Of a stretch of 64,000 bases of DNA, positions 16,993 to 25,700 are shown piece by piece. Position 1 is the stretch's first letter. Every line of letters begins with the position of its first letter. Below the pieces are notes generated by a model. The model was not told the origin of the DNA, did no database searches, and saw nothing but the letters and a program-made list of their open reading frames with translations. The stretch comes from Defluviitaleaceae bacterium. GTDB taxonomy: Bacteria > Bacillota > Clostridia > Lachnospirales > WQUN01. The position numbers and the translations under genes were made by a program. The stretch covers positions 1 to 64,000 of the forward strand of contig WQVY01000003.1 in assembly GCA_009785605.1 (NCBI GenBank), read 5' to 3'.

Positions 16993-17682
16993 ATGGCTTA
17001 TTCGATCTTGGTAGTGGATGACGAGAAATTAATTGTAAAGGGGATAAAATTTAGCCTAGAGCAAGACGGGATGAAAGTAGACGCTGCATACGACGGCGAA
17101 GAAGCACTAGAATTGGCAAAAAAAAATAATTATGACCTAATAATATTGGATGTGATGCTGCCAAAAATAGAAGGCACCGCCGTATGCCAACAGATAAGGG
17201 AGTTTAGCCCCGTACCGGTGGTTATGGTCACAGCCAAGGATGATGATATAGACAAGATTATGGGCCTAGAATACGGAGCAGACGACTATATAACCAAGCC
17301 CTTTAATATCCTAGAGCTTAAGGCCCGCATAAAGGCCATACTGCGCCGTAGCGGCCTAAGCCGCCCAGCAGCCCCAGCAGTAATAGAGAGTCTTACACTG
17401 CGTGATATAACCCTGGACACCCAATCCCGGCGCGTAACCGTACGCGATGCTGAGATATATCTCACCGCAAAAGAGTATGACTTGCTGGAGTTTTTTATGA
17501 GTAATATTGGCCGGGTATACACCCGCGAGCAATTGCTTGCCCAACTGTGGGGAAGCGAAAATGCAGGTGATGTGCGCACAGTAGACGTGCATGTACGCCG
17601 GTTAAGAGAAAAAATCGAAGATAACCCAAGCGACCCCAAATATATATGTACAAAATGGAGAGTGGGCTACTATTTTAGATAA
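16993..17682 (+). CDS. OmpR/PhoB-family response regulator
   Basis: The start at 16993 follows GAGGTGATAGAA and is 5 bases after the comEA stop. Of 229 residues, 1-120 form the receiver domain (VVDDEK, phospho-acceptor Asp in LIILDVMLP, VVMVTAK, KPFN). The rest is a winged-helix domain (LTAKEYDLLEFFM, VDVHVRRLREKIE). It pairs with the histidine kinase that follows. Target genes are not evident from the sequence. Confidence 0.94.
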   Translation: MAYSILVVDDEKLIVKGIKFSLEQDGMKVDAAYDGEEALELAKKNNYDLIILDVMLPKIEGTAVCQQIREFSPVPVVMVTAKDDDIDKIMGLEYGADDYITKPFNILELKARIKAILRRSGLSRPAAPAVIESLTLRDITLDTQSRRVTVRDAEIYLTAKEYDLLEFFMSNIGRVYTREQLLAQLWGSENAGDVRTVDVHVRRLREKIEDNPSDPKYICTKWRVGYYFR

Positions 17683-17749
17683 TGTATTATGGTATAAGAG
17701 CTTACGCTGGAGGCTGGCTCTTAGTTATATACTACTAAGCGTTGTACCG

Positions 17750-19108
17750 ATGTTTATTTTCTATATCACTGCAATGAACTATACAGAAACTCATTATTTA
17801 AGTGAGCTTAAGAGTGATATGCAAATGCACGCCAGGATTGCTACAACGTTTTTGTCGCGCCGCGGAATGGACAACCTTCTAGAAGGCGGTGGGCCTTTGG
17901 CCGTAGTGCAAGGCGATATTGCAGGGCGCGGCTCGGAATGGAACATGCGTGTACTGGTGTTTGACGAATATGCAACGGTGTTTATAGACTCAATTACAAC
18001 GCCTGGGCGCGTAGGGCAGACACTTATTATCCCAGAAGTACTAAGCGCACTAGAGCGCCAATATCAAGAGCCTTTGTTGCGGCGTGAGTACCAGGCCATA
18101 TACTATGCAATAAGCATACCCTATGGCGATGGCGAGCGGTTTGGCGCTGTATTATTGGTTGCCTGTGTAGAGGATATATTTAACTCACTTTCACAAATAA
18201 GCGACAGGATACTTTTGTACAGCCTAATGGTAGGTATTGCGGTTGTTGCACTGGTTTTTGTCGCATCTCATTGGCTTATAGCCCCGCTAAGGCGGATGCT
18301 AAGGGTCGTGCAAAGGACGGCGGCCGGCCGGTTGGACCAGCGCGTACCAGTAACGGGCGGTGATGAATACGCCGTTTGGGGGACAGCCTTTAACTCCATG
18401 ACCGAAAAGCTAGAGCAAGTAGAAAAAACTCGCGAAGAGTTTGTGTCCAACGTGTCTCACGAGTTAAAAACGCCACTGTCTTCTATGAAAGTGTTGAGCG
18501 AGTCCCTTCTTTTGCAAGAGTCTGTCCCGGAAGAAGTATATCGGGAATTTTTGCAAGATATAGTCTCGGAAGTTGACCGTATGACAACCATTAACAATGA
18601 CCTTTTAGCCCTGGTTAAAATTGACCAACGGGAACAGGGGCTAAATATCAGGCTTGTATCTATAAACCTCATGGTAGAAGATATCCTAAAGCGGCTATCT
18701 CCTTTGGCCGAGCAAAGAAATGTCGCATTGTATTATGATGATGTGCGCCCCGTGGAAATGGATGCAGATGAAATAAAACTCTCCTTGGCTATCTCCAATA
18801 TTGTAGAAAATGGCATAAAGTACACCCCAGGCGGCGGTACAGTAAAAGTTGTTGTTGATGCAGACCATCAGTTTGCATACATTACCGTGCAAGATACAGG
18901 TATTGGCATACCCGAAGAAGAACAATCCAAGATATTTACCCGTTTTTACCGGGTTGACAAAACTCGTGACAGGGAAACGGGAGGTACTGGTTTGGGGCTT
19001 TCTATTTCATATTCTGCGGTGCTTATGCATGGGGGTAGCATCCGAGTTAACAGTAGACAAGATGAAGGCTCTGTTTTTATTGTGCGTATCCCTATAAGGA
19101 GGAGTTGA
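17750..19108 (+). CDS. Membrane sensor histidine kinase (start uncertain)
   Basis: From the first ATG (17750) the protein has 452 residues: an outside sensor loop (to about 155), a membrane helix (LYSLMVGIAVVALVFVASHWLIA spans about 160-180), HAMP, the H-box VSNVSHELKTPLSSMKVL, the N-box SNIVENGIKYTPGG, DTGIGIPEEE and GTGLGLSIS. The open frame continues upstream without a stop to about 17600. Codons just before 17750 encode SLRWRLALSYILLSVVP, the typical start of the first membrane helix. No ATG, GTG or TTG lies in frame there, so the true start may be a rare codon (ATT near 17671) or involve coupling to the response regulator. Confidence 0.9.
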   Translation: MFIFYITAMNYTETHYLSELKSDMQMHARIATTFLSRRGMDNLLEGGGPLAVVQGDIAGRGSEWNMRVLVFDEYATVFIDSITTPGRVGQTLIIPEVLSALERQYQEPLLRREYQAIYYAISIPYGDGERFGAVLLVACVEDIFNSLSQISDRILLYSLMVGIAVVALVFVASHWLIAPLRRMLRVVQRTAAGRLDQRVPVTGGDEYAVWGTAFNSMTEKLEQVEKTREEFVSNVSHELKTPLSSMKVLSESLLLQESVPEEVYREFLQDIVSEVDRMTTINNDLLALVKIDQREQGLNIRLVSINLMVEDILKRLSPLAEQRNVALYYDDVRPVEMDADEIKLSLAISNIVENGIKYTPGGGTVKVVVDADHQFAYITVQDTGIGIPEEEQSKIFTRFYRVDKTRDRETGGTGLGLSISYSAVLMHGGSIRVNSRQDEGSVFIVRIPIRRS

Positions 19109-19109
19109 T

Positions 19110-20210
19110 GTGGCAGGTATAAAAAAATGGGCCGCTATAGGGGTTGCAATTGTGGTTGTTACTGTTGCAGTGGTTGCAGCACTTGTTCTATATCGTGGCG
19201 GCAGTGATGCTAATCAAATAAATGTATATTTTTTTAACCAGATAGAGAGGCAGATGGAAGCAGAAGTGCGACCGCTGCCAGAAGGGGAATTTCAGATATA
19301 TGACATTATTATGTATTTGCATGCCGGCCCTAGGACAGGCGGCCTGGACACTACATGGCCCTTGGAGCTTGCACCGCAGCCAGAGGATTTGATTAGCGCT
19401 GTAAAACTACAAGATACAACGCTGTATGTCTTTTTAACACCTGTCTTTCATGAAATGTCACCTATAAATCAATCCTTATTTAAGGCGGCATTTATCCATA
19501 CACTTGGCGAGGCCCCACTAGTATCAGACATAAAACTACTGGTGACAGAAAATTATAACTACGCCTTTGAGGCAATTATGCGGGGCTTAGATGATGACGG
19601 TCAAAACAATGACAATGACGAGGATTATACCCCGTATGTGCCATTGATTATTTATGATAGCAACCATGCAGGTATCTTAATAAACCCACTAGACCCGCCA
19701 ATTTCACCCCAGTGGATGGCAAATCGTACCTTTAACAATTTGCATTTTGTAGATGCCACTGGTACAGGCTTAGTAGTCGAGTCATATTTTGCAGAAGACA
19801 TAAACATGCAACCCCGGCGTTTGGCAGAATACATGCTGGACCTTTTAATTGCCGGCCCGCGCCAAGAAGGGGCTGTGTCTTTGGTCCCACCAGAGACAAG
19901 TGTATTGCGAATAGAGACAGACGGCTCTGACATTTATGTAAACCTTAGCAGTGACTTTTTTACACGGTTTGTTGGCAGCAGGCGGGATGCGCATCTGATG
20001 ATATATTCTATTGTTAATACCCTAACTGCAGAGCTTGCGCAGACCCGCGTTTTTTTCCTTATAGAGACACAGCAGGTAGAGCAGTTCCATGGGGTAGAGG
20101 ACTTTAATACGGAGTTTACACGGGATAACACCTGGCTGCTGTCATATATAGAAGCACTTGCTTTGGAAGATGAATCCGACGAATATGAAACAGAGGAAGA
20201 AACAGAATGA
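19110..20210 (+). CDS. Membrane-anchored GerMN-domain protein
   Basis: A GTG start at 19110 follows AAGGAGGAGTT, one base after the kinase stop. A membrane helix (residues 6-28) anchors 366 residues with two GerMN-like repeats: INVYFFN...LISAVKLQDTTLYVFLTP, and LAEYMLDLLIAGPRQEG...YVNLSSDF. The tail is acidic. GerMN domains occur in spore germination protein GerM and in LpqB of the actinobacterial MtrAB-LpqB system, where the protein modulates the adjacent kinase. The response regulator-kinase-GerMN order here matches that arrangement, so a sensory accessory role is inferred. Confidence 0.85.
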   Translation: MAGIKKWAAIGVAIVVVTVAVVAALVLYRGGSDANQINVYFFNQIERQMEAEVRPLPEGEFQIYDIIMYLHAGPRTGGLDTTWPLELAPQPEDLISAVKLQDTTLYVFLTPVFHEMSPINQSLFKAAFIHTLGEAPLVSDIKLLVTENYNYAFEAIMRGLDDDGQNNDNDEDYTPYVPLIIYDSNHAGILINPLDPPISPQWMANRTFNNLHFVDATGTGLVVESYFAEDINMQPRRLAEYMLDLLIAGPRQEGAVSLVPPETSVLRIETDGSDIYVNLSSDFFTRFVGSRRDAHLMIYSIVNTLTAELAQTRVFFLIETQQVEQFHGVEDFNTEFTRDNTWLLSYIEALALEDESDEYETEEETE

Positions 20211-22336
20211 AGCGCCCATTATTGGCGGCGCTTGGGTGCCTAATTTTAGGCATTGTGTTGGGAAGGGTTGAGATATTTAGGACGCTTAGCCCTATGTTGC
20301 TTGTTGGCCTTGGTCTTGGACTGGGGCTTATTTTTTGCCTATTTGTGTACCGAGTTTACCGCTATGGGGCGATTTTTGTAGTTGTGTTGTTTTTACTAAT
20401 GGGGCTGTGGCGGGTAGAGAGTAGTATGTATAGTCATATTACATCACCTGTGTACGCGAAGTTTACGGGTGTAGTAGTAGATACCGGGCGCACAGGTGGC
20501 GGGAACCAGTGGGCAGCAGTCGTAGGCGATGTTTATATGGTTGCTGTGTACGATACATATGACTATGACATATACCGCGAGTTTACATACGTAGATATGC
20601 CAAGCTTTAGGATAATGGCCTATATACGCCCGCACCAGCCACAGGCTGAAATTGGCGCAACTATGACCCTAACCGGGTACCTGCGTCCGCTTGCGCGAGC
20701 GCAAAACCCGGCAGGGTATGACCAGTTCCAGCACTTGCGCAGCCAAAAAATAGACTCTGTAATGTGGCCGGACGAAATATATATAGGCGAACACGTGCCG
20801 TCTTTAATAGTGATTCTTAGGCAATTTAGGGACAGGCTTGCACATGTATATGACAGCTTGCTACCTATGCGCGAGGCTGGGGTCATGAAGTCTATGGTAT
20901 TGGGTGACAGGTTGGATATGGACCAAGACCTGGCTGGGCAATATCGTATGATGGGGATTTTTCATATCTTGTCCATCTCTGGTATGCATGTGGGTATACT
21001 TACATTGGCGGCGTTTTCGCTCATGAAACTGGTAATGCCCGAGCGTACTGCCGGGGTTATTGTGCTGGTGGTTATGGTCGCATACTGCCTTATGACTGGT
21101 GCAGCCGTGCCAACTGTGCGGGCGGTAACAATGGGTGGGGTGTTGGTTTTTGGACGGATTTTGTACAGGGATTATGATTTGTTGGCTTCTGTTTCGCTTG
21201 CGGGCATTGCTTTGCTTATTTATGAGCCGCTATTTTTATTTAATTTAGGGTTTCAGCTATCTTTTGGGGCTGTGTTTGGGATAGGGATACTCAAAGCTCC
21301 TATAGAGCGGGGGCTTGCTTTGCTTAGGTTGCCGGCTGGCCCGTTTAGGGGTAGCTTGTCTGTTGGGGTTGCGGCGGTGGCGGCTTCTTATGTTGCGTTT
21401 CAGCATCATTTGTATGAGATACCGCTTTATAGTGTTATTGGCAATATTGTTATCATGCCCACGGTTACTATACTTTTGGTGATGGGTGCCATGGTTGGGC
21501 TGGTTGGGCTTGTATGGATGCCGGGGGCGATGGTCTTGGCCGGGCCGGTATATTATATTTTGCGTTTTTACGAGCTTGCCAGTAGCTTTTTTGCGGCATT
21601 GCCGGGTGCAATGGCTCTTACAGGCGGCGCTAGTCTGGTTGTGACAGCGGCGGCAGTATTGGTGCTTTTGACTTTTGCATTTGCATTTAGCGGTTATGGG
21701 GAAGATTTTACTAGGCGGCTTTCGCTGTTTTTTGGGGCTGTGCTGGTTTTGGTTGGGTGTATATTTGTGCGGGATTTTCCTATGGACTTGCGAGTTACGG
21801 CTTTACATACCCATGGGGGATACGTTGTAGTAAGGAATTGGGGTGACACACTAATACTAGGAAGCGGAAGGGGAGGGGAAGCGGCCCTGCTTAGTTACTT
21901 GGACATGCGAGGTGTGAGGCGCGCAAATGGGCTTGTATTAACAGAAATGCCACGCCAGGCTGATATAAGAAGGGTCCAGGAGCTGCTGCCACGTGTATAT
22001 GTACTGTATCTGCCCTACGAATTCGCCCCATCAGATGAACTGCGTATAGCAGCTATGACCCATGATGTGGAGCTTATATGGCTTGCCACCGGGCATACAC
22101 ATGAAATAGGGCATATAAGCATACAAGCAAAAACCCAGCCAATATTGCGGCTGGGCTTTGGGGATGCGGTTATCGATTTTACATACATTTATGAATACAT
22201 GGATATGATGGCAGATGTAGTTATTGGCACGGGAGTTGTGGCCATAGGAGAACATGTGTACCAGACAGAAATACATGGCGCGGTGCAACTACGTATTAAT
22301 AGGGGGCAAGTGCGGTATTGGGTGAGGTATAGATGA
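20207..22336 (+). CDS. comEC: ComEC/Rec2-type DNA uptake channel protein
   Basis: 709 residues, overlapping the GerMN gene by 4 bases. An N-terminal DUF4131-like part with three helices is followed by the competence domain (FHILSISGMHVGILT, TGAAVPTVRAVTM, LFNLGFQLSFGAVFGIG) with many membrane helices. The C-terminal region (from about residue 520) sits where ComEC normally has a metallo-beta-lactamase-like domain, but the HxHxDH zinc motif is missing (LHTHGGYVVVRNWGDTLIL). ComEC forms the channel for single-stranded DNA import; activity of the C-terminal domain is doubtful here. Confidence 0.92.
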   Translation: MKRPLLAALGCLILGIVLGRVEIFRTLSPMLLVGLGLGLGLIFCLFVYRVYRYGAIFVVVLFLLMGLWRVESSMYSHITSPVYAKFTGVVVDTGRTGGGNQWAAVVGDVYMVAVYDTYDYDIYREFTYVDMPSFRIMAYIRPHQPQAEIGATMTLTGYLRPLARAQNPAGYDQFQHLRSQKIDSVMWPDEIYIGEHVPSLIVILRQFRDRLAHVYDSLLPMREAGVMKSMVLGDRLDMDQDLAGQYRMMGIFHILSISGMHVGILTLAAFSLMKLVMPERTAGVIVLVVMVAYCLMTGAAVPTVRAVTMGGVLVFGRILYRDYDLLASVSLAGIALLIYEPLFLFNLGFQLSFGAVFGIGILKAPIERGLALLRLPAGPFRGSLSVGVAAVAASYVAFQHHLYEIPLYSVIGNIVIMPTVTILLVMGAMVGLVGLVWMPGAMVLAGPVYYILRFYELASSFFAALPGAMALTGGASLVVTAAAVLVLLTFAFAFSGYGEDFTRRLSLFFGAVLVLVGCIFVRDFPMDLRVTALHTHGGYVVVRNWGDTLILGSGRGGEAALLSYLDMRGVRRANGLVLTEMPRQADIRRVQELLPRVYVLYLPYEFAPSDELRIAAMTHDVELIWLATGHTHEIGHISIQAKTQPILRLGFGDAVIDFTYIYEYMDMMADVVIGTGVVAIGEHVYQTEIHGAVQLRINRGQVRYWVRYR

Positions 22337-22338
22337 GT

Positions 22339-22367
22339 TTGACAACCTGCCTGTAGCGGGTTAGTCT
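22339..22367 (+). promoter_or_regulatory. Promoter with operator-like inverted repeat for the GH27 gene
   Basis: TTGACA at 22339-22344, 17 bases, TAGTCT at 22362-22367. The spacer is an inverted repeat, AACCTGC-CTGTA-GCGGGTT (22344-22362), the usual place for a repressor site. Confidence 0.5.
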
Positions 22368-22404
22368 ACTGGTAAGAACGCGCTTGCGAAAAAGGAGAAT
22401 AAAT

Positions 22405-23691
22405 ATGACAAAAGTTGCTCAGAAACCGCCTATGGGCTGGAACAGTTGGGACTGCTACGCCGCAACAGTTACAGAAGAACAAGTGCTAAACAACGCAAAG
22501 TACATGAAAAAGCATCTGAAATCGCATGGGTGGGAGTATGTTGTGTGCGACATTCAGTGGTCGGAACCCGGTGCGGGTACAACCGCGTGGGAGTATCGCC
22601 CAATGGCACCCCTTAACATGGACAAATGGGGTAGGCTTATTCCCGCCGAAAACCGCTTTCCAAGCAGTGCGGGCGGCAAAGGTTTCAAACCCATTGCCGA
22701 CCAGGTTCACGCGATGGGTTTAAAGTTTGGCATTCATATTATGCGTGGTATTCCGCGTCAGGCGGCATATGCTCGTATGCCTATTCTTGGTTGCGAAGGC
22801 GTAACCACCGACCAAATTGCCAATCCATTTTCCGTTAGCAAATGGAACTCGGATATGTACGGGTTGTTTCACAAAAACAAAGGCGCACAAGAGTATTACG
22901 ATTCTATTTTTAAACTCTACGCAGAATGGGAAGTTGATTTTATAAAGGTAGACGATATTTGCAACACAAACCTTCACGCACACGCGCCGTACTCCGCAAA
23001 GCGCGAAATAGAAATGATGCGCCGCGCAATAGAAAACAGCGGCAGGCCAATGGTACTTAGTCTGTCTCCCGGCCCGGCAGTTATAGAAGAAGCCTGGCAC
23101 CTAAAAAAACACGCCGAAATGTGGCGCATTACCGACGATTTTTGGGACCACTGGCCGCTACTTTTGGATATGTTCCGCCGTTGCGAGGTTTGGCAACATC
23201 ACGTAGGCCCGGGCAACTGGCCGGACTGCGACATGCTTCCACTGGGGCATATTGGAATAGGCCACAAAAACCCACGTCAAACCCGCTTTACAAAGGCAGA
23301 ACAGCTTACCATGATGAACCTCTGGTGCATCTTCCGCTCGCCACTAATGATGGGCGGCGAAATGAACGACAACGATGACTGGACACTCTCGCTTATGACA
23401 AACGATGACGTACTTTCGGTAAACCAGGACGGCTGCAACCCTCGCCAAATTGCTTTCCAAGACGGCTACGCCATATGGGTAAGCGATGCACCAAACGGTG
23501 CGGTTAATCTTGCCTTATTTAATCTTTCCGATAAAACCGCCGAAGTTTCCTGCACGTTAAGCGAAATTGCGCAGGCTGTGAAGTCACGTACCATTCGTGA
23601 CCTTTGGAGCGGTAAGGAGTTTGAGGTTACGGGGGACGTTATAAAAACGGAATTAGAGGCGCATGGGTCGGTGTTATATAGGTTGGGTTAG
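22405..23691 (+). CDS. Alpha-galactosidase / alpha-N-acetylgalactosaminidase (GH27)
   Basis: The start at 22405 follows AAAGGAGAATAAAT. The 428 residues open with PPMGWNSWDCY, the GH27 signature. The nucleophile Asp is in DFIKVDDICN and the acid/base Asp in WRITDDFWDHW. GH27 enzymes cleave terminal alpha-Gal or alpha-GalNAc with retention. No signal peptide is visible, so it acts in the cytoplasm on imported oligosaccharides. No transporter is adjacent. Ile codons are mostly ATT, whereas neighbouring genes favour ATA, a mild hint of recent acquisition. Confidence 0.92.
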   Translation: MTKVAQKPPMGWNSWDCYAATVTEEQVLNNAKYMKKHLKSHGWEYVVCDIQWSEPGAGTTAWEYRPMAPLNMDKWGRLIPAENRFPSSAGGKGFKPIADQVHAMGLKFGIHIMRGIPRQAAYARMPILGCEGVTTDQIANPFSVSKWNSDMYGLFHKNKGAQEYYDSIFKLYAEWEVDFIKVDDICNTNLHAHAPYSAKREIEMMRRAIENSGRPMVLSLSPGPAVIEEAWHLKKHAEMWRITDDFWDHWPLLLDMFRRCEVWQHHVGPGNWPDCDMLPLGHIGIGHKNPRQTRFTKAEQLTMMNLWCIFRSPLMMGGEMNDNDDWTLSLMTNDDVLSVNQDGCNPRQIAFQDGYAIWVSDAPNGAVNLALFNLSDKTAEVSCTLSEIAQAVKSRTIRDLWSGKEFEVTGDVIKTELEAHGSVLYRLG

Positions 23692-23699
23692 GCTTGCAT

Positions 23700-24824
23700 T
23701 TACTTTTCAACAAGTGTCGTGCGTGATCCTTTTTTCTTATTTTTGGCTGCTGCAATTTCGCGCGTAATTATCTCATTATAATAACCAACATCGCTAACGT
23801 CATAGCTGCTAATTTCAAAATACTGCTGGTACGCGCACGCTTCGTATGTTATCCCTTGGAATGTCCATGTGTTGAGCATTGCGCAGTTTTCTTGACAATT
23901 ACGGCATGTTGACTGTGTGCGTACAAGGGATTTCACACTCTCTGGTACTGTTTCGAGATATTGGGTATATGCATCTATGTTTCGCAATCTTAATAGTATG
24001 CGGAGTTTTTTATTGTTGGTTAGACATGCAACCAGGCGTGATGTAGCTTTTAGGGTCAATAAATATTCTACCCTAAACGAGATGCTACTATAGTCGTCCG
24101 AATTACCTACTATAAGCCCTTGTGACATGAGATGCTTGTTAATGCCGGCATAAAATTCCTGGTCACTGCTAGACAGATATGCGGAGAAAATTGTCTGGTG
24201 AAGGTCCTCTGGCCATTCTTCTTGTGGTATGGCCAGGAAATAATTAAGTGAGAATATGGCATGTTTCCTTAATGGGGTGTTTGCCATATAGCCGAACAAA
24301 GCAGGTATTATATTGTTATCATCCGGGTATAAAATTGTGAAGGTATCGCTGTTTTTATCAAGAGTTTTACCGTTAAAATTTTGAATTATAAACCCAAAAT
24401 CGCATAATTTACTAAATATCATGTTGCTGTTGGAGATACTGTACATCTTAAGTTTTTTGCATGTTTCTGTGAATAGCTTTCTGTCTACAGTGATACCGTC
24501 GCCAGAAAGCGTACCAAACCGTACCATTGTATGAAGCGTGGATACTAGCCTATATGCAGACTGCCCCGACGACGCGGCTTTGGGGTTATACTTCCCATAG
24601 TCGATATCTTCTACAAGCAATAGCCCGTATCCTTTGGGGTCTTGAATCATATCTAAATATAGGGATTGGACGATTTCTGTTAACGACTTTAAGCCGTCTA
24701 TAAATGCTTCTTTAGTCATCCCGCACAAACAGTTAGGGTTTACATTAAAATCATCCGGGACAGGGATGATATGGTCTAGATAATATTGCAAGGTGTTTTG
24801 GCAACAATAAGTATGTTTCTTCAT
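23700..24824 (-). CDS. Unknown protein with C-terminal Cys cluster, last gene of the microcompartment operon
   Basis: 374 residues I cannot assign. The ATG at 24824 follows CCGGAGGGGATAAG and comes one base after the PduT-like stop, so it belongs to the microcompartment transcript. The N-terminus has CCQNTLQYYLDHI and CLCGM. Near the C-terminus CRNCQENC plus CAYQQYF make a metal-binding-like cluster. The middle is alpha-helical in appearance with no membrane segments or signal peptide. A metal-dependent or regulatory function is only a guess. No encapsulation-type helix is evident. Confidence 0.75.
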   Translation of the reverse strand: MKKHTYCCQNTLQYYLDHIIPVPDDFNVNPNCLCGMTKEAFIDGLKSLTEIVQSLYLDMIQDPKGYGLLLVEDIDYGKYNPKAASSGQSAYRLVSTLHTMVRFGTLSGDGITVDRKLFTETCKKLKMYSISNSNMIFSKLCDFGFIIQNFNGKTLDKNSDTFTILYPDDNNIIPALFGYMANTPLRKHAIFSLNYFLAIPQEEWPEDLHQTIFSAYLSSSDQEFYAGINKHLMSQGLIVGNSDDYSSISFRVEYLLTLKATSRLVACLTNNKKLRILLRLRNIDAYTQYLETVPESVKSLVRTQSTCRNCQENCAMLNTWTFQGITYEACAYQQYFEISSYDVSDVGYYNEIITREIAAAKNKKKGSRTTLVEK

Positions 24825-24825
24825 C

Positions 24826-25419
24826 TTATCCCCTCCGGTTAGCTATAGCTGCCAGCATCTTATCATCTGGGTTGGGTATGAGTGCGGTGTCTATTAGCAT
24901 CCCTTTATCTACGGCTTCTTTTTTTGCTGCTTCCAGTGCCGCTGTTACGGCGGCTACCTCCCCTGTAAACATAACAGTAGATTTGCCACACATGCCGTGT
25001 GCGATGCGTATCTCTGCCAAGTTGACCCATGACGTTTTGGCGGCGGTGTCCGCGGCCTTTATTGCCGCCGCACCAGTGGATGCCTCTACCAAGCCAAGTG
25101 CCGCCCTTTGCGGCAAGGCTTCTTTCCCATTTATGGCTGCAAAAATGCTAATGTGTGGGCGGCCCAGTATAAACTCATCTATCAAGCCTGACACATGCCT
25201 TGCCGCCTCCAAGGAGGCTTTTACTGCACCAATGCCACCACAAAACAGTATCATATACTTGCCAGGGCAGATGGTTTGGGCCGCTAAAACATCCACATCG
25301 GCAGTTTTTGTTACAATGTCTAAAGCCGTAATGCCAGCGGATACGGTACTATACTCTATCATGGCCAAGGCCTTGCGTACTGGGGCCTTGGATATAACTA
25401 GGCTTTGGTTATCGTTCAT
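24826..25419 (-). CDS. pduT: BMC-T shell protein with Fe-S pore motif (PduT-like)
   Basis: 197 residues with two BMC domains in tandem (about 12-95 and 105-190), forming a pseudo-hexameric trimer. ICPGKYMILF with Cys51 matches the PduT Cys that binds a 4Fe-4S cluster at the centre of the trimer. PduT is thought to pass electrons across the shell. The second domain has the usual ALGLVEASTGAAAIKAADTA. The ATG at 25419 (GGGGTAAACAT before it) is preferred to an upstream TTG at 25437. Confidence 0.9.
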   Translation of the reverse strand: MNDNQSLVISKAPVRKALAMIEYSTVSAGITALDIVTKTADVDVLAAQTICPGKYMILFCGGIGAVKASLEAARHVSGLIDEFILGRPHISIFAAINGKEALPQRAALGLVEASTGAAAIKAADTAAKTSWVNLAEIRIAHGMCGKSTVMFTGEVAAVTAALEAAKKEAVDKGMLIDTALIPNPDDKMLAAIANRRG

Positions 25420-25433
25420 ATGTTTACCCCATA

Positions 25434-25700
25434 TCAAATAGAGATGCCCATGTCTGGGCCATCTACGATACCTACAATTACTGCATCTACTGGCGCGCTG
25501 GGGTTATCTAGTGCTACCCTGGCGGCACTTCCAATTGTCACAAGTACTATCTCGCCGGCACCGGCGCCCACATTATCTACTGCCACCACGCGCTTAGGCT
25601 CACAGCCATGCATTGACTCAACAATCAAGAACTTGCTACCCGTAAGTTTCTCATTTTTCCTGGTGGCTATTACAGAGCCTATTACTTTTCCTATCAGCAT
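25434..25700 (-). CDS. pduN: BMC-P pentameric vertex protein (EutN/CcmL/PduN family)
   Basis: 88 residues beginning MLIGKVIGSVIATRKNEKLTG, with VAVDNVGAGAGEIVLVTIGS, the EutN/CcmL signature. Pentamers of this family close the twelve vertices of the shell. The start overlaps the PduL stop and follows GGAGGTATCACA. It lies between PduL and the PduT-like protein. Confidence 0.93.
   Translation of the reverse strand: MLIGKVIGSVIATRKNEKLTGSKFLIVESMHGCEPKRVVAVDNVGAGAGEIVLVTIGSAARVALDNPSAPVDAVIVGIVDGPDMGISI

Noticed and set aside
17286-17639. Minus-strand open frame of 117 codons in the response regulator region
   Set aside because: Antisense to a clear OmpR-family winged-helix domain.
22345-22385. 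tRNA-like stretch (GGTTAGTCTACTGGTAAGAACGC)
   Set aside because: No acceptor or anticodon stems can be drawn; it is better explained as promoter spacer and leader of the GH27 gene.
24872-25441. Plus-strand open frame of 189 codons
   Set aside because: Antisense shadow of the PduT-like shell gene; it is Ala/Ser-rich as expected from the complement of GC-rich codons and has no ribosome binding site.
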